In this document: in pieces, positions 41,368 through 51,400 of the stretch
Numbering within the stretch: the stretch's first letter is position 1
Layout: every line of letters begins with the position of its first letter
From: Herbiconiux sp. A18JL235
GTDB lineage: Bacteria > Actinomycetota > Actinomycetes > Actinomycetales > Microbacteriaceae
Direction: 5' to 3'
DNA: 64,000 nucleotides
NCBI RefSeq assembly: GCF_040939305.1
Contig: NZ_CP162511.1
Location: 124,001 to 188,000, forward strand
Made by a program: the position numbers and the translations under genes
Notes under the pieces: generated by a model
The model's input: the letters and a program-made list of their open reading frames with translations, nothing else
Database searches by the model: none
What the model was told of the DNA's origin: nothing

Positions 41368-44067
41368 ATGACCGATGGCCAGGTCGCCTTCTCGCTGCTC
41401 TGCGATCAGCTCGTGGAGCCCACCGGTGTGGCTGGCGCTGTCTGGCTATCGTGGTCGTTGAGCAACGCCGCCGACTCGGCTCCCGAAGCCGTACGAGTGC
41501 GGGTGTGGCGAGATGGCACGCGGTCTGCGGTCGACGCCTGGGAGAGTGAGTGGATGACTCCCCTCACCGCCGGGATCCGGCACGGGGAGGATTCGCTCAT
41601 CTCGAATACGCGTTATGCGTGGAGCGTCGAGGTGCGCAGTTCCGACGGGTCCTCCACCAGGACGTCGTCGGTGTTCCTGACCGGGTTGGTCGGGGCAGGC
41701 CGATGGCAAGCACAGTGGATCGCCAGCGGGCCTCAGTCCGTGGTGCGCGCCGACCCACCCTCCGACGACGGGTTGTCGTACGCAGTACGGTATCTGCCCC
41801 CGACGCCGTATTTCCGGCACGAATTCACGGTGCGGCGTGACCTGGAACGAGCCGTGGTGCATGTGACGGCTCGAGGCGTCTACGAGCTGTTCGCAAACGG
41901 CGAGCGAGTCGGCGACCGGGAGCTGGAGCCTGGCTGGACCGACTATTCCGATCGCGTCGAGTACCAGACCTACGACATCACGGACGCGCTCCGCGTCGGC
42001 CCGAACGCCTTCGGTGCAACTGTCGCCGCAGGTTGGTGGCACGGGTATGTCGGCTTCGATCGCCGTAGACAGGCGGAGCACTACGGTGCCGAGCCGGAGC
42101 TGCTCGTACAAGCCCACCTCTGTTACTCCGATGGGTCGGAGGATGTCGTGGCAAGCGGCGAAGGGTGGGCCAGCTCCGAGGGGCCCATCCGCTTCGCGGA
42201 CCTCCTCATGGGTCAGTACGTCGACGACCGGGTGGACCTGGGGGACTGGACCCTTCCGGGCGGTGCCGACTCATCGTGGGTGCCGGTGCGCGCCCGAGAC
42301 ATCGGATCCAGCATTCCTACGTCCACGCCACGCCCACCCATCCGGGCCATCGAACACAGGGCCGGCAGGATCGTGCACTCCGAGCCTGATCGCATCCTCG
42401 TCGACTTCGGACAGAACCTCGTGGGCAGGCTGAACGTCACCGTGTCGTCACTCGAACGCGGAGGTTCGATAACCATCAGGCATGGCGAGACGATCACACC
42501 GGAAGGTGACCTCTACGTCGACAACCTCCGCACCGCTGAGGCCACGGATCGGTTCGTCTCCAGCGGCCGCTCGGCGACGTTCGCGCCGACGTTCACCAGT
42601 CACGGATTCCGCTTCGCGGAACTGATCGGGGATGTGGCCGCACTCACCGATCGGGATATAGAAGCAGTCTCCGTCAGAAGCGACAATCGCGAGGTCGGCA
42701 CCCTCACCCTGAATGACGAGGGTCTGGATCAGCTTCACTCCAACATCGTCTGGGGGCTTCGAAGCAACATGGTGAGCATCCCGACCGACTGCCCGCAACG
42801 CGACGAGCGCCTCGGCTGGCTTGCCGATGCCCAGGTCTTTCTGCCCAGCGCCGCCTACAACGCCAATGTCTCCGCTTTCCTCACCAGCTGGTTGCGCGAC
42901 GTGCGGTACACGCAGGACGACGACGGGGCTTTCGCCGACGTCGCCCCACGTCTGCGTCTACCCCAGCAAGCAGCCCCTGGCTGGGGCGACGCGGGTGTCA
43001 TCGTGCCGTGGACTCTCTACCGCCTGTACGGTGACATTCGAGTTCTGCAGGACTCATTCGAGTCGATGCTCGCGTGGATCGGCCACATCGACCGTCACAA
43101 CCCCGACCACCTCTGGCGTCACGCGGCCGGCCTCAACTACGGGGACTGGCTCGGCGTCGAGGAGGAAACCGATCGCGAGTTACTCGCTACTGCGTATTTC
43201 GCCCGTAGCCTGGAACTGACGGCAGCTGCAGCTGATGTGTTGCACGCGACGAGTGAGGCCGCGCGGCTTCGCGCCCTCCGGCTCGAAGTCGTCGACGCCT
43301 TCAGGCGGGAGTTCCTCGACAGCTCGACAGGCGTACTGCGGAGCGATACGCAAACGGCTTATTGTCTCGCGCTCGCCTTCGACCTCATCAACCCCGGGGA
43401 GCTCCCCTTGGTGGCCTCGCGGCTCGTCGATGCCGTCGAAAGGCGCGGCCCCGCGCTGACGACCGGCTTCATCGGGGTGGCGCTGCTGTTGCCGACGCTG
43501 TCCCTCATCGGCCGGTCAGATCTCGCGTGGGCGCTGGCACGCAGACGGGAGTACCCCTCGTGGTTGTACTCGGTCGATCACGGAGCGACGACGATCTGGG
43601 AACGGTGGGACGGCTGGACGACGACCGACGGATTCCAGTCGGCCCAGATGAATTCGTTCAATCATTACTCGCTCGGATCCATCGACGAATGGTTCTACGC
43701 CTACGCCGCCGGTATCCGACAGTCCCGGAACTCTCTCGCTTTCGCTGATCTCGAGATGGAACCGGCAGTCGACGCCGCCGTGGGTCACGTCGCCGCCTCG
43801 TTCGAGTCACCTCGAGGCCTGATCCGCAGCGAATGGTCGTATGACGGCAGCACCCTCGAGTGGGATATCGAGCTGCCGCCCTCCTGCTCCGCAACGATCG
43901 TTCTCGCGGTGTCGCCGCGAGAACGGGTGCTGCTGAACGGCGTCGAACTCACCCTCACCGCAGTCGAGACGGAGCCGCCGTTGGCCGCGCCGCTGGCTGG
44001 CGCGTCACCCCGCTATCGCTGGCGTGTGGATCCCGGGCGACACCGCGTCACCCGCCTCGTCACCTGA
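41368..44067 (+). CDS. Alpha-L-rhamnosidase, GH78
   Basis: An 899-residue glycoside hydrolase that should release terminal L-rhamnose. Family features are the N-terminal beta domains, RHGETITPEGDLYVDNLRTAEATD (about residues 370-393), the catalytic block DCPQRDERLGWLADAQ (about 473-488), and GDWLGVEEETDRELLATAYFARS (about 592-614) of the (alpha/alpha)6 barrel; WEKWDGW-like WERWDGWTTTDGF lies near 748. There is no signal peptide, so it acts in the cytosol on imported oligosaccharides. The ATG at 41368 is preferred over 41338 because GGAGA lies 7 bases upstream. First gene behind the LacI-controlled promoter. Confidence 0.93.
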   Translation: MTDGQVAFSLLCDQLVEPTGVAGAVWLSWSLSNAADSAPEAVRVRVWRDGTRSAVDAWESEWMTPLTAGIRHGEDSLISNTRYAWSVEVRSSDGSSTRTSSVFLTGLVGAGRWQAQWIASGPQSVVRADPPSDDGLSYAVRYLPPTPYFRHEFTVRRDLERAVVHVTARGVYELFANGERVGDRELEPGWTDYSDRVEYQTYDITDALRVGPNAFGATVAAGWWHGYVGFDRRRQAEHYGAEPELLVQAHLCYSDGSEDVVASGEGWASSEGPIRFADLLMGQYVDDRVDLGDWTLPGGADSSWVPVRARDIGSSIPTSTPRPPIRAIEHRAGRIVHSEPDRILVDFGQNLVGRLNVTVSSLERGGSITIRHGETITPEGDLYVDNLRTAEATDRFVSSGRSATFAPTFTSHGFRFAELIGDVAALTDRDIEAVSVRSDNREVGTLTLNDEGLDQLHSNIVWGLRSNMVSIPTDCPQRDERLGWLADAQVFLPSAAYNANVSAFLTSWLRDVRYTQDDDGAFADVAPRLRLPQQAAPGWGDAGVIVPWTLYRLYGDIRVLQDSFESMLAWIGHIDRHNPDHLWRHAAGLNYGDWLGVEEETDRELLATAYFARSLELTAAAADVLHATSEAARLRALRLEVVDAFRREFLDSSTGVLRSDTQTAYCLALAFDLINPGELPLVASRLVDAVERRGPALTTGFIGVALLLPTLSLIGRSDLAWALARRREYPSWLYSVDHGATTIWERWDGWTTTDGFQSAQMNSFNHYSLGSIDEWFYAYAAGIRQSRNSLAFADLEMEPAVDAAVGHVAASFESPRGLIRSEWSYDGSTLEWDIELPPSCSATIVLAVSPRERVLLNGVELTLTAVETEPPLAAPLAGASPRYRWRVDPGRHRVTRLVT

Positions 44068-44111
44068 CTCACTCCCGACACCCCCACTTCCCCACTGCAA
44101 AGGAGCAACTC

Positions 44112-45428
44112 ATGCGATCGACCCGACCTTGGACGGCTGTAGCGGCCGTAGCCGCCGCAGCCGGACTCATCCTCACCGGATGTGCGGCGAGCGGCGACAC
44201 CTCGGCGTCAGACGGCCCTGTCACCATCTCATGGTGGGGATGGAACGCTTCCGAGAGTCAGCCCACTATCGACGCCTTCGAAGCCGACAACCCCGGCATC
44301 ACCGTCGAGTTCACGTCTTACTCCAACAGCGACTATCTCAACAACCTGCGCACTGCGCTCACCTCCGACAACGGACCCGACGTGCTCCAGCTCGCCCCAG
44401 GGGCGACGGTCAGCAACTACGGTGCCCTCGTCGAGGATCTTGCGCCCTTGGCCAGCGCTTCGTGGGGCGACACGTGGGCCGACGACTACAACCCCCTCGG
44501 ACTCACCCAACTCCAAAGCGAGGGCAAGCAAGTCGCGCTTCCTTCCTACATGAGCGCCGCGGGATTCATCTACTACAACTCCGACATCCTCGCCGACACC
44601 GGAACCACAGTCCCGGAGAACGTCGACGAGTGGAAAGCGACCTGCGCCACCATCCGCGCCGCAGGCTACGACTGCCTGGCCCAGGGAGCCAAAGACGCCT
44701 GGGCGAACCTCGACGTCTACCTTTCCCTCGCGAACAGCATCGCTCCGGGCGCGATCTACGACGCCATCGACGGCGCGATCGACTGGACAGACCCGGATCT
44801 CATCCAGGCGATGGATGTCTGGGCCTCCCTCTTCAGCGACGGAATCATCGCCCCGGGAGCCACAGCGGTGGGCGAGTACCCCGACGCATTCTCTGCCTTC
44901 CTGGAGAAGAAGGCCGCCTTCATCGCACTGGGAACCTGGAACACCCCCGGTACCATGACGAAGACCGGCGTCGAGGTCTCGCAGCAGACGGTGTCCACTC
45001 CGATCGATAGCGTCTATCTCTCCGCACCGTTCCCCGCCGCGACTGCGTCGAGCGAGCCGACCCAGGCCTTCGGTGGTCCGGACAACGGATGGGCGATCTC
45101 GAGCAACAGCGACAACAAGGACGCGGCCTGGAAATTCTTGTCTTTCCTCACCGGAGAGAAGGGGCAGGAGATCCAGGCCTCGGTGGCGAACTTTCCCGCC
45201 CTGCTTGACGTGTCCGTCTCCACCGACGATGTCGTCGCACCCGACCAGGTAGCGAACATCGACGAGCAGCAGGACAGTCTGGGGGACCTCATCGGTTACC
45301 GCCAGATTCCGTACCCGGAGCTCGAGACGGCCCTCGGCCAGGCACTGTCCGCCGTGGCTGCCGGTACGTCCGGCTCGGCCGACGCGCTCAAGTCCGTCCA
45401 GGACGTCTCCGCCACGCTTTCCCGGTGA
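44112..45428 (+). CDS. Sugar ABC transporter substrate-binding lipoprotein
   Basis: A 438-residue lipoprotein with signal peptide and lipobox (LILTGCAASG, Cys near residue 24). The mature protein starts with VTISWWGWNASESQPTIDAFEADNP and carries the GPDVLQLAP block of family-1 carbohydrate binders. It should capture an oligosaccharide containing rhamnose at the cell surface for the two permeases that follow. A strong Shine-Dalgarno (AAAGGAG) lies before the ATG. A stable hairpin follows the stop codon and may raise its level over that of the permeases. Confidence 0.92.
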   Translation: MRSTRPWTAVAAVAAAAGLILTGCAASGDTSASDGPVTISWWGWNASESQPTIDAFEADNPGITVEFTSYSNSDYLNNLRTALTSDNGPDVLQLAPGATVSNYGALVEDLAPLASASWGDTWADDYNPLGLTQLQSEGKQVALPSYMSAAGFIYYNSDILADTGTTVPENVDEWKATCATIRAAGYDCLAQGAKDAWANLDVYLSLANSIAPGAIYDAIDGAIDWTDPDLIQAMDVWASLFSDGIIAPGATAVGEYPDAFSAFLEKKAAFIALGTWNTPGTMTKTGVEVSQQTVSTPIDSVYLSAPFPAATASSEPTQAFGGPDNGWAISSNSDNKDAAWKFLSFLTGEKGQEIQASVANFPALLDVSVSTDDVVAPDQVANIDEQQDSLGDLIGYRQIPYPELETALGQALSAVAAGTSGSADALKSVQDVSATLSR

Positions 45429-45432
45429 CCCC

Positions 45433-45464
45433 GACGGGAGCAGGCCCTACAGCCTGCTCCCGTC
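45433..45464 (+). promoter_or_regulatory. Intercistronic stem-loop after the binding-protein gene
   Basis: A perfect 13-bp stem (GACGGGAGCAGGC, 45433-45445, with 45452-45464) closes a 6-base loop just behind the stop codon and before the first permease. No T-tract follows. Such hairpins between a binding-protein gene and permease genes (malE-malF type) protect the upstream mRNA or act as partial terminators. Confidence 0.7.
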
Positions 45465-45481
45465 CCTGACGGAGATACGAC

Positions 45482-46423
45482 ATGACCATGCAGCTGACAA
45501 AGACTGACCCCGGCCGGGCGCAACGACCGCACTGGGCCCCGGTGAAGCGCACCCGACCGGCCCGCGCCGATCTTCGAGCCTGCCTGTTCGCCCTGCCGGC
45601 ATTGATCTTCATCGTGGGCGTGGTGCACTACAGTCTCGTGGCCAACGGCGTCTACTCGACGTGGAACTGGTCTGGAGTCACCCCCTCACACACTCCGGTC
45701 GGCGGGTCCAACTACATCAAGCTGGTTGAGGACCCTGTCTTCTGGAGGTCGTTGGGCAACACGCTCGTCTTCGCGACCCTTACCGTGGCGAACCAGATGG
45801 TCCTCGGGTTCATGCTCGCTGTTCTCGTTCGCACGAGAACCAGGGGCAGAGGGATCCTGCGCACCTTGCTCTTCATCCCAGTCGTGATCTCGCCGGCCAT
45901 CGTCGCCACTTCGTTCAGACTGCTGCTCACTCCCGACGGCGAATTCAACGGCTTCCTTCGCGCCCTAGGTCTCGACGGGTTCGCGCAGCCTTGGCTGGCG
46001 GATCCACGCACCGCTCTTCTCACGCTCGTTGTCATCAACGTCTGGCAATACACCGGGTACAGTTTCGTGATCTACGACGCCGCGATGGCTCAGATCGATC
46101 CCAGCGTCATCGAAGCGGCTCACCTCGACGGCGCCTCGACGTTCGGGATGCTCCGCAGCGTGATCGCACCGCTCCTGTCCGGGTCGCACCTCGTCCTCAT
46201 CGTGCTCGGAGTGATCAGCGCTCTGAAGACGTTCGACCTCGTCTTCCTGACCACCGCCGGTGGCCCGGGAGTCGAGACCGAGTTCCTTTCCACCTACATC
46301 TACCGTCAGGTGATCACCCAGTTCAGCGCCGGCTATGGTGCCGCTCTGTCCGTCGCCTTGGTGGTCATCGCCCTCGTCTTCGCCGTGCTCCAGGTTCGCC
46401 TCGCCCAGAAGGACGCGCACTGA
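45482..46423 (+). CDS. Sugar ABC transporter permease (MalF-like)
   Basis: A 313-residue permease with six helices and the EAA loop EAAHLDGASTFGMLRSVIAPLL (about residues 214-235). The N-terminal 35 residues are basic and cytosolic. The ATG at 45482 follows GGAGAT; a second ATG two codons later is equally possible. The stop overlaps the next start (TGATG). No ATP-binding gene is in this operon, so the transporter probably borrows a shared MsiK-like ATPase. Confidence 0.93.
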   Translation: MTMQLTKTDPGRAQRPHWAPVKRTRPARADLRACLFALPALIFIVGVVHYSLVANGVYSTWNWSGVTPSHTPVGGSNYIKLVEDPVFWRSLGNTLVFATLTVANQMVLGFMLAVLVRTRTRGRGILRTLLFIPVVISPAIVATSFRLLLTPDGEFNGFLRALGLDGFAQPWLADPRTALLTLVVINVWQYTGYSFVIYDAAMAQIDPSVIEAAHLDGASTFGMLRSVIAPLLSGSHLVLIVLGVISALKTFDLVFLTTAGGPGVETEFLSTYIYRQVITQFSAGYGAALSVALVVIALVFAVLQVRLAQKDAH

Positions 46424-47211
46424 TGTTCCTTCACCAAACCCTCGTCTCCCGCATCGTCAGCCAGGCGCTCATCATCCTTGCGGTGATCGTCGTCGCCGTC
46501 CCACTGGTGATGATCGTCAAGGTCTCCATCCAGGGTCAGGGTCTTCCTAACTACGTTGTGATCCTGCAAGACACCCCGTTCCTGAGATTCCTCATCAACA
46601 GTGCAGTCATCTCAGCGGTGACCCTCGCGCTGGTGCTGGCCTTCTCCATTGCAGCGGCGTATTGCACGGTCATCCTGCGGCCGCGAGGCAGCACCGTCAT
46701 CACCGTGCTGGTGCTGGCGGGCCTCACCATGCCCGCCATCGCACTGGTCGTCCCCGTCTACAGCCTCGTGCAGAGCCTTGGATTGTTCGACACCTACTGG
46801 GCGGTCATCATTCCGCTGACCGCGCTCGCAGTACCGTTCGGCTTCCTGGTGGGCGGCAATTACATACGGGCCATACCCGTCGAAGTCTTCGAAGCCGCCA
46901 CACTCGACGGTGCCGGCACCTGGCGCACCTTCATCAGCGTGTTGCTCCCGCTGTGTCGCCCCATCCTCGCCGTCGTCGCGGTCTTCACCTTCCTCGCGGC
47001 CTGGAACGAGTACCTGCTTCCGCTCTTGTTCCTCCAAGACGTCGACATCAAGGTCGTCACCCAGGTACCCACCTACTTCCAGAGTCAAAGGCTCGTCGAC
47101 ACTCCGAAGGTGTTCGCGGCCAACGTCCTCATCAGCCTCCCCATCATCGTCTTCTACCTCGCCCTGCAAGGAACATTCCGCAGAGGCCTCTCCAATGGAG
47201 CAATCAAATGA
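46423..47211 (+). CDS. Sugar ABC transporter permease (MalG-like)
   Basis: A 262-residue permease. Six helices; the EAA loop is EAATLDGAGTWRTFISVLLPLCRP (about residues 147-170), followed by AAWNEYLLPLLFLQD, typical of MalG-type members. It is coupled to the MalF-like gene (TGATG) and to the GH99-like gene (ATGA), so the importer and the cytosolic enzyme are made together. Confidence 0.93.
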   Translation: MFLHQTLVSRIVSQALIILAVIVVAVPLVMIVKVSIQGQGLPNYVVILQDTPFLRFLINSAVISAVTLALVLAFSIAAAYCTVILRPRGSTVITVLVLAGLTMPAIALVVPVYSLVQSLGLFDTYWAVIIPLTALAVPFGFLVGGNYIRAIPVEVFEAATLDGAGTWRTFISVLLPLCRPILAVVAVFTFLAAWNEYLLPLLFLQDVDIKVVTQVPTYFQSQRLVDTPKVFAANVLISLPIIVFYLALQGTFRRGLSNGAIK

Positions 47212-48398
47212 GTGCATCTCCCCGCCCGAAGGTTCTCGCCTACTACTTTCCGGACTATCACGCGGACAGCCGCAACGAGCGTTGGTTCGGACCAGGGTGG
47301 GACGAGTGGGAAGTGGTACGGGCCGGCCTCCCCCGCTTCGACGGACACCGCCAGCCGCGAGTGCCCGCAGGAGGGTACACGGACGAGGCAGACCCAGCGG
47401 TATTCGCCGACCAGATCGCCCTCGCCGACCGACACGGCGTCGATGGCTTCATCTTCGATTACTACTGGTACGACGACGGGCCCTACCTGCAACGTGCCCT
47501 CGACGAGGGATACCTTCCCGCCCACAACCCGGGCGCTGTCGAATTCTCGCTGATGTGGGCGAATCACGATCTCCTCGACATCTTCCCGCGAAAGGATCTC
47601 GTGACCCCGCCGGAGCGTCTCAAGAGCGGGACGATCGGACGAGATGCCTTCGAGCGGATGGCGCGCCACGTCATCGACAGCTACTTCACCGACCCGCGCT
47701 ACACCCTCATCGATGGACGACCCCGGTTCTCCATCTATGAGGTGGGTGCCTTCGTGCGGGGCATGGGAGGCGTGCAGGAAGCAGCCGACGCGCTGCGCTG
47801 GTTCGATGCCGAGACCCGGAAGACTGGCCTGCCCGGAGTGCATCTCGACGCCGTCGTCTGGGGTTTCGCGGTGCTGCCGGCAGAGATCCCGCTCGAGAAC
47901 CCGGCTGGTCTCGTGGCGGAGCTCGGTTTCCGGTCCGCCAGTTCCTACGTCTGGATCCACCACATCGACACCAGCCTCCACCCCTTTCCAGCGGGCGGCC
48001 CCTGGGAGGCTGTCGGCGACGAGGTGTTCGCGCAATACGAGGCCTACCAAGACGAGCTCGGCGTCCCTTTTCACCCGAATGTCACGGTGGGATGGGATGC
48101 GTCACCGAGAGTGGCCGCAGATGCTGCCTTCACACGCACCGCACTGCCGTACCCACCCATCTGGGACCCCACGCCGGACGATTTCGCGAATGCGCTTCGC
48201 AGAGCTCGACGCTTCTGTGATCGTGCTGGCAACCCGTACAGCGAGGTGACCATCAACGCGTGGAACGAATGGACCGAGGGCTCCTACCTCCTGCCTGACA
48301 CCGACAACGCGACCGCGATGCTGAAACGCGTCGCCGAGGTCTTCGGACCGCGAGAACTCGCACAGCCGTCAGACGACTCGGCGAGCGCGCTCGTCTGA
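47208..48398 (+). CDS. GH99-like (WbsX-type) glycan-active protein, cytosolic
   Basis: A 396-residue protein of the WbsX / GH99-like TIM-barrel group. It opens with VLAYYFPDYHADSRNERWFGPGWDEW (residues 9-34), has DRHGVDGFIFDYYWYDDG (about 74-91) and the family's late block EVTINAWNEWTEGSYLLPD (about 346-364). There is no signal peptide, so it acts inside the cell, coupled to the importer. GH99 enzymes cleave alpha-mannosidic chains; WbsX relatives occur in polysaccharide loci with unproven activity. Together with the rhamnosidase it may take apart an imported rhamnose-containing oligosaccharide. Confidence 0.85.
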   Translation: MSASPRPKVLAYYFPDYHADSRNERWFGPGWDEWEVVRAGLPRFDGHRQPRVPAGGYTDEADPAVFADQIALADRHGVDGFIFDYYWYDDGPYLQRALDEGYLPAHNPGAVEFSLMWANHDLLDIFPRKDLVTPPERLKSGTIGRDAFERMARHVIDSYFTDPRYTLIDGRPRFSIYEVGAFVRGMGGVQEAADALRWFDAETRKTGLPGVHLDAVVWGFAVLPAEIPLENPAGLVAELGFRSASSYVWIHHIDTSLHPFPAGGPWEAVGDEVFAQYEAYQDELGVPFHPNVTVGWDASPRVAADAAFTRTALPYPPIWDPTPDDFANALRRARRFCDRAGNPYSEVTINAWNEWTEGSYLLPDTDNATAMLKRVAEVFGPRELAQPSDDSASALV

Positions 48399-48442
48399 CC
48401 CACGGCTCGTCAGACACCCACCGCACCTTCGAAGGAGAAATC

Positions 48443-51400
48443 GTGCTGCGCAACCTCGCCGGTCTCACTGCCGCTGTCCTCACGCTCACCCTGGGGGTCG
48501 CGTCCGGTAGCGCCCATGCCTCCCTACCGGCGGATGCCGTCGTGGCAGGTGCGACGTCTGGGAGCGAGCTGACCACTTGGAGCGCTCTCACCGGCGCCGA
48601 CGCCCTCGGGCGTGTGCTTCCGAGCTCTGCCCAAGTCGGGGCCGAGCGCACTGACCGGCTGGTCGGGGTGCGTTACATGCCCTGGCATGGACAGAACGAC
48701 GCCACCGACTACAAGAACATCTTCAACCTGCAGTCCATCGTCGACGCCGAACCGTCCGCTCCTCAGGACCACGACAGCTCGGTCTTTCCCGACGCCAAAC
48801 ACTTCGCCTACTGGAACCAACCGCTTTTCGGTTACTACCGGAGTGACGATGCGTGGGTGATCCGCCGCCACCTGCAGATGCTCGCCGATGCCGGCGTGGA
48901 CTTCATTCAGGTCGACATCACGAACAACCGTGAGTTCCGCCCCCAGATCAACCTCATCATGACGGTCATCGAACAGATGCAACGTGAAGGCCGGGACGCC
49001 CCCCTCGTCACCCTGCACACGCACAACAGGAATGGCGCTGGACAGCCTGACAGCTCGACCGTCTTCATGAACGACGTCTACTCGACGTTCTATGCTCCCA
49101 CCGCCCCCTACCGTCACCCCACGACGTGGCTGCAGCTCAAAGGCAAGCCACTGATCGTCGGTTCCAACCCGTCGGCGACAGTGTCGAGCTTCTTCACGGT
49201 CAGGTACCCGCAATGGCCGAACGAGCAGCCCCAGGCCTCCAACGGCTGGGACTGGATCAGCTTCCAGACACCGCAACATGTCAACTACAACAGCGCCGGT
49301 GAGAAGGAGCAGATCACAGTCGCCGTGGCTGCCAATTCCAATTCCACGGCGAAGTTCGCCGACACGGCCTGGTATGGGCTGGCCGGTGCTCATGGGCGCG
49401 GGTGGCACAACGGAGCCGAAGACACGTCACCTCAGGCCCTCCAGTCGGGCGCGTATTTCCAGGAACAGTGGGACTTCGCCATTCAACAAGACCCACAGAT
49501 CGTCCTCGTCGAGGGCTGGAACGAGTGGAGCGCAGGCAACTGGCAGCAGATGAACAACGATCGCAGCGACCCGCTGGCCTTCTACGACGCCGCATCCGAC
49601 CGATACAGCCGTGACGTGGAACCCACCGCGGGGGCGCTGGGTGATAACTACTACATGCAGCTGATCGAGAACATTCGCCGATTCAAAGGCACGACGCCGG
49701 CGTTGACCCCGGGCTCACCGCGCACCATCGACCTCGCGGGCAGCTTCGACCAGTGGTCCACCGTCTCGCCGAAGTTCATGTCCTCGACCAGCGCGTTCAC
49801 CGACCGCAACCACGCCGGCACCGGGTCCACCCATTACACGACCCAGAGCACCCGCAACGTCTTCGCATTCTCCAAGGTCGCGCGAGATACCAGCAACTTC
49901 TACTTCATGACCCAGACTGCCGACGCCGTCTCCGCACCGGGCGACAGGTGGATGACCCTGTTCCTGGACACCGACGCCAACCCGGTCAACGGGTGGTCGG
50001 GATACGACTTCATCGTCCGCAAGACCAGTCCCTCCGCCTCGACCTACGTTCTCCAGGCCAATGTCGGCGGTTACAACTGGACCACGGTCTCGCCCGTCAG
50101 TTACCGCGTCGAGAACGACAAGATCATGCTCTCCGTTCCCCGATCAGCGCTAGGACTGACCACCGATCCCGCCACGGTCTCCTTCAAGTGGGCCGACAAC
50201 TGGAGCCAGGACGGAGCCGTCACCGACTTCTACACCAACGGGACGTCTGCTCCCTACGGCCGACTCAACTTCTTCTACTCCACTGGCGGAACGTCGCAGT
50301 CTTCAGACCCTGTTCCCGCTCAGCCGGCCGCGGCGCCCGCCCTGACGCAAGGGGTGACACGCAGAGAGAGTTCGGACCTGCTCACCGAGTACACCGACTA
50401 CTCGGGCACCGGACAACAATGGAACCGAACGGTCTCCGACAGCGCGGCATCCGGCGGCAGCTACGCCGGGCTTGTTGCCGGCTCCGGCGATACGGACGCC
50501 TACTACCTCAATACGATCTCGACCCTCTTCGAGGGCGACGCAGTGCGTTGGATCACCCGCACTGCGCCTGACGGAGTTGAACAGGCCGAGGTCTTCATCG
50601 ACGGCGTCTCCTACGGGAAGATCAGCATGCGCAGCACCACCGTGCACAACCAGAAAACCGTCTTCTCCGCTACCGGGCTCGGCGGCGGGCCCCACGAGAT
50701 CTTCATCAAGTGTGACAACAGATTCGGCACGATCTGCTACCACGACGCCTTCGAAATCATCAGAGGAGCGAGCAACCTGCCGGCAGCGGCTGCGGGCCAG
50801 AACATCGCGGCCGCGGCCGCAGTGACCGCCTCGAGCAACTCGGCCGCCCGCTGGTACGCGGTCGGTGCCCCACAGACTCGCGACGACTCCCTCACCACGT
50901 GGTGGCGGCCCGCCGCCACCACAGTTCAGTGGTTACGGTACGACTTCACCCGTAACCAACAGGTCGACAGGGTCGAAATCACCCCGAGTACGGCCACGGC
51001 GAATGCCGGAACGCAGTACGCCGTACAGGGGCTCGTGAACGGCCAGCTGACGACCCTGGCCACGGGATCCATCGGCTCGTCACGAGTGCTCGCGCAATTC
51101 GCTGCCGTCTCGACGCCGTGGATCCGGGTCGAATTCAATCCCTCCACGGACCTCAGTATTGCTGAGGTCCGCATCGCGAACGGTGCTCTGGGTGCAGGGC
51201 CGGCCGTGCCTACCGACCTGGCTGCGGGCAAGCCCGCCACCGCGTCCAGTGACAACGGCTCGACCTACAATGCGTCCAAGGCGGTCGATGGAAACGCCAC
51301 CACGTATTGGTGTGCCAGCGGCCCCGCCAAGCCACAGTGGCTGCAGGTCGACCTCCAAGCGAAGAAGGACATCGACAGCGTCATCACCACCTTCTACTCC

